A stretch of 64,000 nucleotides of DNA from Oceaniglobus trochenteri (GTDB taxonomy: Bacteria > Pseudomonadota > Alphaproteobacteria > Rhodobacterales > Rhodobacteraceae), in the NCBI RefSeq assembly GCF_020529025.1, contig NZ_JACNMM010000008.1, positions 62,001 to 126,000 on the forward strand, written 5' to 3'. The translations under genes were made by a program, and so were the position numbers. Shown here in pieces: positions 43,077 through 54,770 of this stretch; positions within the stretch are counted from its first letter, which is position 1, and each line of letters begins with the position of its first letter. The notes under the pieces are model-generated. The model saw nothing but the letters and a program-made list of their open reading frames with translations. It had not been told where the DNA came from and did not search any database.

Positions 43077-44294
43077 GTGAAGACCGGCACCTACATTTCG
43101 GGCATCGGGCACCTGACGCTGATCGGCTTTGCGCTGTTCGGCGGCATGTTCGCGCGCGATCCCGTTCCGCCCCCCGACGTGGCCAATGTCACCGTGCTGA
43201 GCGAAGAGGAATTCGCCGCGCTGACCCGACCCGAGGAAGGCGCCGAACCCACCATCGTGCCCCCCGAGACGGAAACCCCGGCCGAGGAACTGGCCCCCGC
43301 CGTCGTGCCCACCCCCCCGGTTCAGCCGGAGCCCGCGCCCGAACCGGAGCCCGAGCCCGAGCCGGAACCGGTGCGCGAGCCTGACCCCGAGCCGGTGGTC
43401 GAGGCCCCGGCACCGACGCCCGAACCCGCCCCCGAGCCGGAAGCCCCCGCGGCGCCCGAACCGCTGCCGGTGCAGCCCCCCGCCGAAACCCCGCCTGAGC
43501 CGACTCCGCCCGTGGCCGAGCCGCGCCCGGCGGCGCCCACCACCACCCCGCGCCCGGCACGCCGGATCGCGAGCGAGGCGACGCCGCCACCCCCCCCCGA
43601 CGTGGAAACGGCGCCCGAGCCGGTCGAGACCGTCGCGCCCGAACCGACACCCGAGCCGCCGGTCGAGGACGTGCCCGAGGAGGCCCCCGCCGCCCCCGAG
43701 GAGACCACGACCGAGATCGTGACCGAGGCCGAAACCCCGACCGACGAACCGGCGCAGGTGCCGACGCCCCCCGCGACGGCGCCCGAAACCTCGGCCCGGC
43801 CGGCGCGTCGGCCCGAACGCCCGACCCAGCCCGCCGAGGCACCGCGCACGCCGCCCGCCTCAAGCGCGGCGAGTTCCGAGAATGCCGCGCAACCCGCGCC
43901 CGAAACGCCTGCCGAACCCGGCGAGACGGCACAGCCCGATACCGCGCCGGTGGTGGCCGAACCCTCGGGGCCGCCGCTGACCGTGGGCGAGAAGGAAGCG
44001 CTGCGCGTTTCGGTGCAGAAATGCTGGAACGTCGGTTCGCTCAGCTCCGAAGCGCTGCGCACTACGGTGGTGGTCGCGGTGGCGATGAACCGCGATGGCA
44101 CGCCTGTTTCGGCCTCGTTGCGGATGCTGTCCTCCTCGGGGGGCGATGCCACGGCGGCGCGCCAGGCCTACGAGGCGGCGCGGCGGGCGGTGATCCGCTG
44201 CGGGGCCTCGGGGTTCCCGCTGCCGGCCGAGAAATACGGCCAGTGGCAGAACATCGAAATGACCTTCGATCCCAGTGGGATGAGGATGCGATGA
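43077..44294 (+). CDS. tolA: TolA-like protein with long Pro/Glu-rich linker
   Basis: 405 residues from GTG 43077, six bases after GAGGAG. One N-terminal membrane helix (about 8-25), a long linker dominated by Pro, Glu, Ala and Thr (about 45-300), and a C-terminal TolA/TonB-type domain (LTVGEKEALRVSVQKCWNVG, then AVIRCGASGFPLP) with two cysteines likely bridged. Links the TolQR motor to Pal. The linker is Pro-Glu repeats rather than the Ala-Lys-Glu helix of E. coli TolA, as often seen in alphaproteobacteria. Confidence 0.9.
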   Translation: MKTGTYISGIGHLTLIGFALFGGMFARDPVPPPDVANVTVLSEEEFAALTRPEEGAEPTIVPPETETPAEELAPAVVPTPPVQPEPAPEPEPEPEPEPVREPDPEPVVEAPAPTPEPAPEPEAPAAPEPLPVQPPAETPPEPTPPVAEPRPAAPTTTPRPARRIASEATPPPPPDVETAPEPVETVAPEPTPEPPVEDVPEEAPAAPEETTTEIVTEAETPTDEPAQVPTPPATAPETSARPARRPERPTQPAEAPRTPPASSAASSENAAQPAPETPAEPGETAQPDTAPVVAEPSGPPLTVGEKEALRVSVQKCWNVGSLSSEALRTTVVVAVAMNRDGTPVSASLRMLSSSGGDATAARQAYEAARRAVIRCGASGFPLPAEKYGQWQNIEMTFDPSGMRMR

Positions 44295-44417
44295 GCCTGT
44301 CGCGCCCTTGCGCCGGGGCCTTGCCCGGCCCGCTGTCTGCGAACCAATCATGCTGCGGGCGCGTTGGGCTGTCGTTCCATGCGCCGGGCGACCGGATTTG
44401 ACCAAGTGAGGATTGCC

Positions 44418-45746
44418 ATGACCCGTTTCCGTCTGCTGACCTGCGCGCTGGCGCTGATGCTGGCCCCACTGGCCACGCCGACCATGGCCCAGGATGGCCC
44501 CCTGCGCATCGACATCACCGAGGGCGTGATCGAACCCCTGCCGGTGGCGATACCCGATTTCATCGCCGAAAACGCCGGGGGCGGTGAATATGCCGCCCGT
44601 CTGTCGCGGGTGATCGCGGCCGATCTTGTGGGCACCGGCCTGTTTCGCGAGGTGCCGAAAGAGGCCTTCATCGTCCAGGTTTCGAACTTCACGCCCAGTG
44701 CGGACTATTCCAGCTGGAAAGCCGTGAACGCCCAGGCGCTGATCACCGGGGCCGTCACCGCCAGCGCCGATGGCCAGCTGAGCGTCAAGTTCCGGGTGTT
44801 CGATGTCTTCTCCGAGGCGCAGCTTGGCGAGGGGCTGCAATTTTCCGGCACCACCAACAGCTGGCGGCGCATGGCGCACAAGGTGGCCGATGCCGTCTAT
44901 TCGCGCATCACCGGCGAAGGGCCCTATTTCGACAGCCGCGTGGTTTTCGTGTCAGAGCAGGGGCCAAAGAACGACCGCAAGAAGCGGTTGGCGATCATGG
45001 ATTACGACGGTGCCAACATCCAGTACCTGACCGACAGCTCATCAATCGTGCTGGCGCCCCGTTTCTCTCCGGCGGGCGAGCGTATTCTTTATACCAGCTA
45101 TGAAACGGGGTTTCCGCAGATCTATCAGTTGGACGTGGGCAGCGTCAGCCGCGTGGCCCTTCCGGTGCCCGCCGACAGCATGACCTTCGCGCCGCGCTAT
45201 GCGCCCGACGGGCAGACGGTGGTCTTTTCGGCCGCGTCGGGTGGCAATACCGACATCTATCGTCTGCGCCCGGGTGGTCAGCCCGAACGCCTGACCAACA
45301 CCCCCAGCATCGAAACCGCGCCGTCCTATTCGCCCGACGGCAGCCAGATCGTGTTCGAAAGCGACCGTTCCGGCACCCCGCAGCTTTACGTCATGGGCGC
45401 GAACGGTGGCGAACCGACGCGCATTTCCTTCGGCGCGGGGCGCTATGGCACGCCGGTCTGGTCGCCGCGCGGCGATCTCATCGCCTTCACCAAGCAGAAC
45501 GCCGGGCGCTTTCACATTGGCGTGATGCGCACCGACGGTTCGGAAGAACGGCTTCTGACCGCCTCGTTCCTTGATGAAGGGCCGACCTGGGCGCCCAATG
45601 GCCGGGTGCTGATGTTCATGCGTGAAACCCAGGGTGCGGGCGGGCAGTCTTCGCTCTACTCTGTTGATATTTCGGGGCGAAACCTGAAACGGGTCGCGAT
45701 CGAGGGCAATGCCTCGGACCCGGCCTGGTCGCCCTTGCTGAAATAG
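44418..45746 (+). CDS. tolB: Tol-Pal system beta-propeller protein TolB
   Basis: 442 residues starting [15 protein letters not shown] with a signal peptide (to about TMAQDG). N-terminal domain with the TolA-contact strand, then a six-bladed propeller with repeated SPDG/SPAG-type turns ([44 protein letters not shown]). Periplasmic partner of Pal. A 123-base gap separates it from tolA. Confidence 0.96.
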   Translation: MTRFRLLTCALALMLAPLATPTMAQDGPLRIDITEGVIEPLPVAIPDFIAENAGGGEYAARLSRVIAADLVGTGLFREVPKEAFIVQVSNFTPSADYSSWKAVNAQALITGAVTASADGQLSVKFRVFDVFSEAQLGEGLQFSGTTNSWRRMAHKVADAVYSRITGEGPYFDSRVVFVSEQGPKNDRKKRLAIMDYDGANIQYLTDSSSIVLAPRFSPAGERILYTSYETGFPQIYQLDVGSVSRVALPVPADSMTFAPRYAPDGQTVVFSAASGGNTDIYRLRPGGQPERLTNTPSIETAPSYSPDGSQIVFESDRSGTPQLYVMGANGGEPTRISFGAGRYGTPVWSPRGDLIAFTKQNAGRFHIGVMRTDGSEERLLTASFLDEGPTWAPNGRVLMFMRETQGAGGQSSLYSVDISGRNLKRVAIEGNASDPAWSPLLK

Positions 45747-45816
45747 GGAGCGGTGTTGCGGCGAAGTTTCGGGCGATTCCCGGAAACCCGCCGCAACCGG
45801 CCTTGTGACAGGCTGA

Positions 45817-45835
45817 CGTTTCCAAACCGGAAACG
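45817..45835. other. Hairpin-forming inverted repeat before pal
   Basis: CGTTTCC-AAACC-GGAAACG, seven-base perfect arms in the 140-base gap between tolB and pal. No U tract. It may be a processing or control element separating pal expression from the upstream tol genes. Confidence 0.45.
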
Positions 45836-45886
45836 GAGTGATAGAATCGCCTCAAACGGGCAGTCGCAGAGACAGGACATATCAAG

Positions 45887-46417
45887 ATGAAGAAAATCGG
45901 CACCGCACTTGCGTTGATTCTGGCCGTATCGGCCTGCACCAATGCCGACCGGTTCGGCGGCGGCGCAAACGACGGGGCGCTGGGTGGCCCCGGCGCGAAC
46001 GGCGCCTATCCGGGAAGCGAAACCATCGGTCAGGGCGCGCTTGATCCGGCCTCCCCCGCCTATTTCAAGCAGACCGTCGGAGACCGGGTGTTGTTCGCCG
46101 TCGATCAGTCGACCCTGTCGGAAGATGGCCGGGCCACGCTGGCCGGTCAGGCGCTGTGGCTGTCGCGCAACCCCGAATATACCGCGATCATCGAAGGCCA
46201 CGCCGACGAACAGGGCACCCGGGAATACAATATCGCCCTGGGCGCGCGCCGCGCCTCGGCAGCGCGCGATTACCTTGTGTCGCAGGGGGTCAGCGCGGGG
46301 CGCCTGCGGACGGTCTCCTACGGCAAGGAGCGCCCGATCGAGGTCTGCTCGACCGAGGCCTGCTATTCCAAGAACCGCCGCGCCGTGACCGTGATCGCGG
46401 CCGGGGGCCTGTCGTAA
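45887..46417 (+). CDS. pal: Peptidoglycan-associated lipoprotein Pal
   Basis: 176 residues; lipobox VSAC at about residues 14-17. OmpA-like C-terminal domain (about 75-176) with the peptidoglycan-binding segments GHADEQGTREYNIALGARRA (20) and SYGKERPIEVC. Anchors the outer membrane to peptidoglycan and is the end-point of the Tol motor. Ends two bases before cpoB. Confidence 0.97.
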   Translation: MKKIGTALALILAVSACTNADRFGGGANDGALGGPGANGAYPGSETIGQGALDPASPAYFKQTVGDRVLFAVDQSTLSEDGRATLAGQALWLSRNPEYTAIIEGHADEQGTREYNIALGARRASAARDYLVSQGVSAGRLRTVSYGKERPIEVCSTEACYSKNRRAVTVIAAGGLS

Positions 46418-46419
46418 CC

Positions 46420-47232
46420 ATGTTGCGCGCCGCCCTTGCCCTGTCGGTGGCCCTGTCCCTGCCCGTATCGGTGCAGGCACAGGACAACACGCTGGCCGAC
46501 ATCCGCCAAGAGCTGTCGATCCTGCTGGTCGAGGTGCAGAAACTGCGCCGCGAGCTTTCGACGACCGGCACACCCGGCGTCGATCTTTCCGGCACCTCGG
46601 CGCTGCAACGGATCGATACGATGGAGGCCGAGCTGCGCCGCCTGACCGGCAAGACCGAGGAGCTTGAGAACCGCGTCAACAGCGTGGTGACCGACGGCAC
46701 CAACCGGATCGGCGATCTTCAGTTCCGCGTTTGCGAGCTTGAGCCGGGCTGTGATATCGGCGCCATCGGCGAAACCAAGCCCATCGGAGGAGAGGCCGCG
46801 CCCGTCGCCGTGCCGGCCCCCGCCGATACCCCCCAGGGAACCGAACTTGCCATCGGTGAAAAGCAAGACTTCGATCGGGCCCGGGAGGTGCTCGATCAAG
46901 GTGACTTTCGCACCGCCGCTGACCTCTTTGCGACCTTCACCCAGACCTACACCGCCGGCGCGCTGACCGGCGAGGCGCATTTCTATCGCGGCGAGGCGCT
47001 TTCGCAACTGGGCCAGCGCGAGGAAGCGGCGCGCGCCTATCTCGAATCCTTTTCGGGTTCGCCAGACGGGGCAAAGGCGCCCCAGGCGCTGCTGAAACTG
47101 GGCCTCATGCTGAACGATCTGGGCCAGCCCGCCGACAGCTGTGCCATCCTGGGCGAGGTGACGACGCGCTTTCCCTCAAGCCCCGCCAGCATCGAGGCGC
47201 AGACCGCACGCGCGGGCATGACCTGCGGATGA
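46420..47232 (+). CDS. cpoB: Tol-Pal accessory protein CpoB/YbgF
   Basis: 270 residues from ATG 46420 with a signal peptide (to about VQAQ). An N-terminal coiled coil (about 25-100: VEVQKLRREL, MEAELRRLTGKTEELENRV) trimerises the family, a Pro/Ala linker follows, and a C-terminal TPR domain (about 150-270: DFDRAREVLDQGDFRTAADL). Coordinates cell-wall synthesis with outer-membrane constriction. ATGA overlap with tilS. Confidence 0.93.
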   Translation: MLRAALALSVALSLPVSVQAQDNTLADIRQELSILLVEVQKLRRELSTTGTPGVDLSGTSALQRIDTMEAELRRLTGKTEELENRVNSVVTDGTNRIGDLQFRVCELEPGCDIGAIGETKPIGGEAAPVAVPAPADTPQGTELAIGEKQDFDRAREVLDQGDFRTAADLFATFTQTYTAGALTGEAHFYRGEALSQLGQREEAARAYLESFSGSPDGAKAPQALLKLGLMLNDLGQPADSCAILGEVTTRFPSSPASIEAQTARAGMTCG

Positions 47233-48572
47233 GCGACGGACCGGCGCCGCTGGCCCAGCGGTTTGCCGAAGCGATGGGGCAGGCCCTTGGCCCCGATTTT
47301 CCCGAGGATATCGGCCTTGCCGTTTCCGGCGGCGGCGACAGCATGGCGATGCTGCACCTTGCCGCCGACTGGGCGCGGGTCTGGGGCGTGCGCCTCTGGG
47401 TTTGTACCGTCGATCACGGGCTGCGTGCCGAAAGTGGCGAAGAAGCGCGGATGGTCGCGGCTGAGGCGCAGGCGCGCGGTCTGCCCCATGCCACCCTGCG
47501 TTGGGAAGGCTGGGACGGGCGTGGCAATCTGCAGGACGCCGCCCGGCGCGCCCGGCAGGATCTGATCGGGCGCTGGCGGGGCCGGCTGCGCCATGTCCTC
47601 TTCGCCCACACCCGCGACGATCAGGCCGAAACGCTGCTTTTGCGGCTCCGGCGCGGTTCGGGGGTCGAGGGGCTTTCGGGCATGGCCGCGGTGCAGCGGG
47701 TGCACGGGGCGCCAACGGAGAACGACACGGTGCCGGGCGCACCGCCCCGCGCGCAGGAACCGACGCCCGACTGGCACATCGTCCGCCCCCTTCTTGAGGC
47801 TGAGCGGGCCGAATTGCGCCATTATAACAAGGTGTTGCGCATTCCCTACGCCGATGATCCCAGCAATGACGACCCCCGGTTCGACCGCGTGCGCATCCGC
47901 GCCCTGCTGACCACGCTGGGCCAGGAGGGGCTGGACACCGCGCGCCTGTCGGATACGGCGCAAAGGCTGCGGCGGGCGCGGGTGGCCCTGGGTCGGCGCG
48001 CCCATGATGCGGCGCGCGCAAGCTTGGTGCCCTGCGATGATCCGGGGGCGCGCGGCAGTGTCATCCTGGAGCGCGACACATTCGCCGAAATCGAGACGGA
48101 CACGCAGTTGCGCATCCTGTCGGCGGCGCTGCAATTCGTCGCATCCGCCGATTACCGCCCAAGGGAATCGGCGCTGGAACAGGCGATGGACCGCTGGCTT
48201 TCGGGCGCAACCACCACGCTGCACGGCTGCACGATGATTGCGCAGGCCGCCCGCCTGATCGTGGCCCGCGAATTTGCGGCGGTGGCAGGAAGCACCGCAC
48301 CGGCAGAGCCGCAAACGCCCTGGGATCGCCGCTGGGCCGTTTTCGGGCCTGAAACCCGTGGTTTGGAGGTGCGGGCGCTGGGAGAGGCCGGGCTGGCCCA
48401 GGCAGGCCCGCGGGACCGTGCGCCGCTGCCGCGCGCCGCGCTGCTGGCCCATCCGGCGCTGTGGGATGGTGGCGAACTGGTGGCTTGCCCCGCGATCGGC
48501 CATGGTCCGACTGTCCGGATCGACCTGCATCCGCCGGGCGGACATTTTCCTGATCGGCTGTTATCGCATTGA
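47229..48572 (+). CDS. tilS: tRNA(Ile)-lysidine synthase
   Basis: Changes C34 of tRNA(Ile)(CAU) to lysidine so that it reads AUA; essential. 447 residues; PP-loop SGGGDS at 33-38, and family stretches TVDHGLRAES, RRARQDLIGRW and FAHTRDDQAETLLLRLRRGS. The C-terminal domain is shorter than in E. coli. Overlaps cpoB by four bases, placing a translation gene in the tol operon, which is common in alphaproteobacteria. Confidence 0.95.
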   Translation: MSDGPAPLAQRFAEAMGQALGPDFPEDIGLAVSGGGDSMAMLHLAADWARVWGVRLWVCTVDHGLRAESGEEARMVAAEAQARGLPHATLRWEGWDGRGNLQDAARRARQDLIGRWRGRLRHVLFAHTRDDQAETLLLRLRRGSGVEGLSGMAAVQRVHGAPTENDTVPGAPPRAQEPTPDWHIVRPLLEAERAELRHYNKVLRIPYADDPSNDDPRFDRVRIRALLTTLGQEGLDTARLSDTAQRLRRARVALGRRAHDAARASLVPCDDPGARGSVILERDTFAEIETDTQLRILSAALQFVASADYRPRESALEQAMDRWLSGATTTLHGCTMIAQAARLIVAREFAAVAGSTAPAEPQTPWDRRWAVFGPETRGLEVRALGEAGLAQAGPRDRAPLPRAALLAHPALWDGGELVACPAIGHGPTVRIDLHPPGGHFPDRLLSH

Positions 48573-48596
48573 ACAAATCGCCATGACCTCTATCTT
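48569..48596 (+). promoter_or_regulatory. Candidate ftsH promoter (possible heat-shock type)
   Basis: TTGAAC (48569-48574), 16 bases, TATCTT (48591-48596). The -35 overlaps the tilS stop. ftsH genes are often under sigma-32; the -35 fits loosely (TTGAA core). Confidence 0.45.
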
Positions 48597-48605
48597 AGGG
48601 GGAAC

Positions 48606-48621
48606 CGTCGCACCGGCGACG
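48606..48621 (+). other. Hairpin in ftsH leader
   Basis: CGTCGC-ACCG-GCGACG, six-base perfect stem just downstream of the predicted start of transcription and 15 bases before the ribosome site. A stability or thermosensing element is conceivable but unproven. Confidence 0.4.
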
Positions 48622-48647
48622 ATCTGACCTGTGACAGGAGAGTTTCC

Positions 48648-50567
<1,920 letters not shown>

Positions 50568-50591
50568 CGCGCCGCGATGACCGACACATGT

Positions 50592-50620
50592 AAACGGGCC
50601 GAAATCTTCGGCCCGTTTTT
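50592..50620 (+). terminator. Rho-independent terminator of ftsH
   Basis: AAACGGGCCGAA / TTCGGCCCGTTT around a three-base loop, followed by two more T. Well-formed 12-bp stem. Confidence 0.9.
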
Positions 50621-50649
50621 CGTTTGGGAGCTAGTGGTTCGGGCGAAGA

Positions 50650-51768
50650 TCAGCCAGTCGCGTCCAGCGGCCTGTCGTCCGCCTCCATCACTGGCATCTG
50701 AGAGCAGCGCCGGATGAGGCGCACCAGTTCCTCGGCCTGCTTGCCCTCGACGATGGGCCGGGCGGGGCGGGTGGCCTTCGGTTTGCTGCCAAGATCGGTG
50801 ATCGGCACGGCGTCGGCTTGCGGGGCCGTGTAGTCCGTCAGAAGCAGGCTTTCGACCAGCGCGCCGTCGGCTTCGATCACCTCGTGGTGGTCGAACAGAA
50901 GATGGATGTATTCCACCGTTCCGGCGTTTTCGTGACGCTTGATGCCCGGCAGCAGGTCAAGCTTGTTCGCGGCCACCAGCACCTCGTCGGTCTGGTGGCG
51001 GCTGCGGGCCAGGGCGGTGCGCAGCATGACCCGGTGCTGGGCCGACAGGAGAAGATCGCGCGTGGGTGTTCCACAGCCCAGCCTGTCCTGGCGGATGCGC
51101 AGGGGCCGCAGAGCGGGGGTTTTGTCCTGCTCCTGCTGAGAGACCGACCGCTTTCCGATCCAGCGCACGGGCTGATAGTCGTGATCGGCCGTCCAGACCA
51201 GATCGCCGACCCGCAGATCGCCGGCCCGCTTGAACCCGCTGCGCGTGCGCAGGCGGGCATCGGCGGTCACGCAGAGCACGGCATCGCCCGAACTTTTGTT
51301 GGCAATGGTCCGGTTGCCCGCGATATCCCATTGATAGCTTTCGCCGTTTTGCAACGCGGTATGGTCAAGACTGTCATCCGACACGGCGTTCGTGGCCGCG
51401 CCCTGCTGTGCGGTGATCGGAGGAAGCGAATCGGCGCTGTAGAAGGACAGCACGTTGTTCGTCGCCCCCGAGGTATCGGTCAGCGAAACGCCGCTGGCCT
51501 CGTTCGAATCGCTTTTGGCGTTCCGGATGCCCAGGGGGATGACATAGACGGTAAAATCGGAATTGTCGGGGTCGGGCGACCCGGTCAGCGAGGACAGGCG
51601 CACCTGCCCCGAGCCGAGCCCGGAGGTGGTGTGAAGGTTGCCGTTTTCATCATAGGCGCTGAGGACGAAATCGGCCGGGTTGTCGTCGGGGCCCAGCACG
51701 ATCTCGACAAATTCGCCGGAGTTGGCGCCGCCGCCGCCCAGCATGTTGATTTCTGAAATGAATGCCAT
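50650..51768 (-). CDS. Hint-domain (Hint_2) protein with N-terminal surface-type domain
   Basis: 372 residues, no signal peptide. The N-terminal part (about 1-135, MAFISEINMLGGGGANSGEF, Asp/Ser/Gly-rich) looks like a lamin-tail or calcium-type domain of secreted proteins. The Hint domain (about 165-320) begins at a cysteine (VLCVTADARLRTRSG) and has LRVGDLVWTADHDYQPVRWI, LRPLRIRQD and LLSAQHRVML. Hint_2 proteins are abundant in Rhodobacteraceae; autoprocessing is possible but unproven, and no classical C-terminal splicing residues are evident. The basic C-terminal tail is unassigned. Export, perhaps by type I, is inference. Confidence 0.85.
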   Translation of the reverse strand: MAFISEINMLGGGGANSGEFVEIVLGPDDNPADFVLSAYDENGNLHTTSGLGSGQVRLSSLTGSPDPDNSDFTVYVIPLGIRNAKSDSNEASGVSLTDTSGATNNVLSFYSADSLPPITAQQGAATNAVSDDSLDHTALQNGESYQWDIAGNRTIANKSSGDAVLCVTADARLRTRSGFKRAGDLRVGDLVWTADHDYQPVRWIGKRSVSQQEQDKTPALRPLRIRQDRLGCGTPTRDLLLSAQHRVMLRTALARSRHQTDEVLVAANKLDLLPGIKRHENAGTVEYIHLLFDHHEVIEADGALVESLLLTDYTAPQADAVPITDLGSKPKATRPARPIVEGKQAEELVRLIRRCSQMPVMEADDRPLDATG

Positions 51769-52121
51769 CGTCTCGTTACCTCAATACTAGTTCTCGATAC
51801 TGCGTCGCTTTTTGGTTTTTGGGGGCGATGTCGTTCAATCCGGCAGACCGGACAGGTTGACGCACCACTCCTTGGTGCCTCCGATCCTATTGCCTGAACG
51901 CCGAATTTCGGAACAAAGGTTAATTTCTGCCCTTTCTTTGCGCCAAATCTGTTGCGGGCGTGGCACGTTCGCCTCGGGCCGTGCAGGCGCTTGGCGTTGG
52001 TCAACGGGCCACTTGCGCGACGACCGGTCACCACCCTATGAGGCGATGGTTAACAATTCCTCAGGGCCGCCTTGCCCTGTCGCCCTTGCCGCCAGTGGGC
52101 GGCGCATGTGAAAGACCCCCT
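51769..52121. other. Gap of 353 bases between divergent Hint and MOSC genes
   Basis: No gene is supported here. It is AT-richer than its surroundings near both ends and must hold the two divergent promoters. A small inverted repeat TCCGG-CAGA-CCGGA (51839-51852) is the only structure that stands out. I see no operator that can be named, no tRNA and no coding frame with a ribosome site. Confidence 0.6.
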
Positions 52122-52706
52122 ATGCCCGCCCTGATCGCCACCGAACATGTTGCCACCGTCACCTGGCTGGGCTTTGTTCCGCACCGCGATGCGCCTACCA
52201 TCGAAACCGGCGCGCTGGCCGAAATGCCTCTGACCTGGGCCGGGTACGAGGACGATTGCCACGCCGGCGAAACCCGTCCGTCCTGCACCCGCGTCCTGAC
52301 CCAGTACAAGCGCGACACCGAAATCCGCAACACCCGCCAGCTTGCCATTGTCAGCGCGCAGGAGATGGCCGAAATCGCCGCCACCCTGGGGCTTGAGGCG
52401 ATCAACCCGCGCTGGCTGGGCGCTTCGGTGGTGCTGGACGGTATCCCGGATTTCACCCACGTCCCGCCCTCAAGCCGCCTTCAGGGCCCGGATGGCGTGA
52501 CGCTGACCGTCGACATGCTGAACCAGCCCTGCCACTTTCCGGCCATGACGATCGAGGCGGCGCACCCCGGCCATGGCAAGGCGTTCAAACCGGCGGCCAA
52601 GGGCAAACGCGGAGTGACGGCCTGGGTCGAACGGCCCGGCATCCTGCGGCTGGGCGACCGCGTCACGTTGCACATTCCGGGACAGCGGGCCTGGCGCGCA
52701 GGCTGA
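52122..52706 (+). CDS. MOSC-domain protein
   Basis: 194 residues from ATG 52122 (MPALIATEHVATVTWLGFVP); no strong ribosome site is visible. MOSC features: DCHAGETRPSCTRV with a cysteine in the expected sulfur-carrying region, RNTRQLAIVSAQEMAEIA and a C-terminal RPGILRLGDRVTLHIP. MOSC proteins act in molybdenum-cofactor sulfuration or in molybdenum-dependent reductases; stand-alone members such as YiiM reduce N-hydroxylated bases. The exact substrate here is unknown. Confidence 0.85.
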   Translation: MPALIATEHVATVTWLGFVPHRDAPTIETGALAEMPLTWAGYEDDCHAGETRPSCTRVLTQYKRDTEIRNTRQLAIVSAQEMAEIAATLGLEAINPRWLGASVVLDGIPDFTHVPPSSRLQGPDGVTLTVDMLNQPCHFPAMTIEAAHPGHGKAFKPAAKGKRGVTAWVERPGILRLGDRVTLHIPGQRAWRAG

Positions 52707-52718
52707 CCCCCAGACGTG

Positions 52719-52747
52719 AAAAAACCGGGCGAGGGAGCCCGGCTTTT
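52719..52747. terminator. Bidirectional terminator between MOSC gene and small-peptide gene
   Basis: CCGGGC / GCCCGG with a six-base loop, flanked by six A on one side and four T on the other. The minus-strand tail (six U) is the better one and would end the 24-residue peptide transcript; the plus-strand tail serves the MOSC gene. Confidence 0.8.
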
Positions 52748-52776
52748 CCACGTTACACCTTTTGAGAGTGGTGATC

Positions 52777-52851
52777 TTAAATCAGCAGTGCGCTGGCGAG
52801 AAGCAGGCCCATCATCAGGCCGCCGTGGATTGTGAGTGTTGCAGTACGCAT
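52777..52851 (-). CDS. 24-residue hydrophobic membrane peptide
   Basis: Too short for normal gene finding. The encoded peptide starts [11 protein letters not shown] and continues [13 protein letters not shown]: one membrane-spanning helix with a short polar N-terminus. AAGGAG lies eight bases before the ATG, and a terminator with six U follows 30 bases after TAA. That full set of signals on a non-overlapping stretch makes a real gene likely. Divergent from fhs with a 222-base gap. Function unknown. Confidence 0.65.
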   Translation of the reverse strand: MRTATLTIHGGLMMGLLLASALLI

Positions 52852-53073
52852 CGTGATGCTCCTTGCTGTTGTGAAATCAACACGGACGCGCGCCTTCGGT
52901 TCCCGGGCGTTGCATTTTTTTTCGAAATTGGTTGGCCGGTGCTGCGGGGTGCGGGCGTACTGGCGGTTCCGCGGGCTGGAATGTCGCAATATCCCTCGCA
53001 AACCGGTGGCCTGCCGGGGTATGACCGGCGCAGATGGGCCGACAAGGCCGGCAAGAACAGGGACACCACAACA

Positions 53074-54747
53074 ATGAGCCATAAATCCGACATCGAAATC
53101 GCCCGCGAGGCCAAGAAGCGCCCGATCCAGGAAATCGGCGCCAAGCTGGGTATCGCGTCGGAGGACCTGCTGCCCTATGGCCACGACAAGGCCAAGGTCA
53201 GCCAGGCGTTCATCGATTCGGTGCAGGAGCGTGAGAACGGCAAGCTGATCCTTGTCACCGCCATCAACCCGACCCCGGCGGGCGAGGGCAAGACCACCAC
53301 CACCGTGGGCCTTGGCGATGGGTTGAATGCCATCGGCAAGAATGCGGCGATCTGCATCCGCGAAGCCTCGCTTGGGCCGAACTTCGGGATGAAGGGGGGC
53401 GCAGCCGGAGGCGGCTATGCCCAGATCGTACCCATGGAAGAGATGAACCTGCATTTTACCGGTGATTTCCACGCCATCACCAGCGCGCACAACCTGCTGT
53501 CGGCGATGATCGACAATTCGATCTATTGGGGCAATCCGCTTGAGATTGACACCCGCCGTGTCGTCTGGCGCCGGGTGCTGGACATGAACGACCGCGCCCT
53601 GCGCCAGATCACCGCCAGCTTGGGCGGCGTGGCCAATGGCTTCCCGCGCGAGGCGGGTTTCGACATCACCGTCGCCTCCGAAGTCATGGCGATCCTGTGC
53701 CTGGCGAAGGATCTGAAAGACCTCGAGAAGCGTCTGGGCGACATGATCGTGGCCTATACGCGCGAAAAGAAGCCGGTCTATTGCCGCGACATCAAGGCCG
53801 ACGGCGCGATGACGGTGCTTTTGAAAGATGCGATGCAGCCCAATCTGGTGCAGACGCTGGAAAACAACCCGGCCTTCGTGCACGGCGGCCCGTTTGCCAA
53901 CATCGCCCATGGCTGCAATTCCGTCATCGCCACCACCACGGCCCTGAAACTGGCGGATTACGTCGTCACCGAAGCCGGTTTCGGCGCCGACCTCGGGGCC
54001 GAGAAGTTTCTGAACATCAAGTGCCGCAAGGCGGGGCTGGCGCCCTCGGCGGTGGTTCTGGTGGCCACGGTACGGGCGATGAAGATGAACGGTGGCGTGA
54101 CCAAGGCCGATCTTGGCGATGAAAACGTCGATGCGGTGAATGCGGGCTGTGCCAACCTGGGGCGCCACCTTGAGAACCTGAAATCCTTCGGCGTGCCTGT
54201 GGTGGTGGCCATCAACCACTTCGTCACCGATACCGACGCCGAGGTGCAGGCGGTGAAAGATTATGTGGCCACCCAGGGGGCCGAGGCGGTGCTGTGCAAG
54301 CATTGGGCCAAGGGCAGCGAGGGCACGCGCGACCTGGCCGCCAAGGTGGTGGAACTGACCGAAACCAAGGCGAATTTCGCCCCGATCTATCCCGATGACA
54401 TGGGCCTGGCCGACAAGATCGAAACCATTGCGCGCAAGATCTATCGCGCCGATGGCGTGGTGATCGACGCCAAGATCCGCACCCAGTTGAAAGAGTGGGA
54501 GGAGCAGGGCTATGGCAACCTGCCGGTCTGCATGGCCAAGACGCAATATAGCTTCACCACCGACCCCAACGAACGCGGCGCGCCCACCGGTTTTTCGATT
54601 CCGGTGCGCGAGGTGCGGCTTTCGGCAGGCGCCGGGTTCGTCGTTGCCATCTGCGGAGAGATCATGACGATGCCGGGCCTGCCGCGCGTTCCTTCGGCCA
54701 ATTCCATTCACCTGAACGATGCGGGGCAGATCGAGGGGCTGTTCTGA
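53074..54747 (+). CDS. fhs: Formate-tetrahydrofolate ligase
   Basis: Makes 10-formyl-THF from formate, THF and ATP. 557 residues from ATG 53074 ([15 protein letters not shown]). P-loop [18 protein letters not shown], then [19 protein letters not shown], split after GMKGG, and C-terminal [20 protein letters not shown]. The frame runs upstream but lacks family similarity. Together with folD it gives a route for one-carbon units between formate and methylene-THF, a common arrangement in roseobacters that oxidise C1 compounds. Confidence 0.97.
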   Translation: MSHKSDIEIAREAKKRPIQEIGAKLGIASEDLLPYGHDKAKVSQAFIDSVQERENGKLILVTAINPTPAGEGKTTTTVGLGDGLNAIGKNAAICIREASLGPNFGMKGGAAGGGYAQIVPMEEMNLHFTGDFHAITSAHNLLSAMIDNSIYWGNPLEIDTRRVVWRRVLDMNDRALRQITASLGGVANGFPREAGFDITVASEVMAILCLAKDLKDLEKRLGDMIVAYTREKKPVYCRDIKADGAMTVLLKDAMQPNLVQTLENNPAFVHGGPFANIAHGCNSVIATTTALKLADYVVTEAGFGADLGAEKFLNIKCRKAGLAPSAVVLVATVRAMKMNGGVTKADLGDENVDAVNAGCANLGRHLENLKSFGVPVVVAINHFVTDTDAEVQAVKDYVATQGAEAVLCKHWAKGSEGTRDLAAKVVELTETKANFAPIYPDDMGLADKIETIARKIYRADGVVIDAKIRTQLKEWEEQGYGNLPVCMAKTQYSFTTDPNERGAPTGFSIPVREVRLSAGAGFVVAICGEIMTMPGLPRVPSANSIHLNDAGQIEGLF

Positions 54748-54770
54748 GCCATATCGAAAAATTGCAACTT

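Noticed and set aside
43322-44152. Long Ser/Gly-rich frame on the minus strand within tolA
   Set aside because: Mirror image of the Pro/Glu-rich linker codons of tolA; no start signals or domain.
45817-45835. Rho-independent terminator for tolB
   Set aside because: The hairpin has no U tract on the plus strand, so it is listed as a neutral inverted repeat instead.
52940-53073. Possible ZTP (pfl) riboswitch in the fhs leader, from GGGCGTACTGGCGG at 52953-52966
   Set aside because: Resembles the 5' motif only loosely (one base missing) and the 3' motif needed for the pseudoknot (CCGCC-type) is not found before the start codon. A covariance-model search against RF01750 would settle it.
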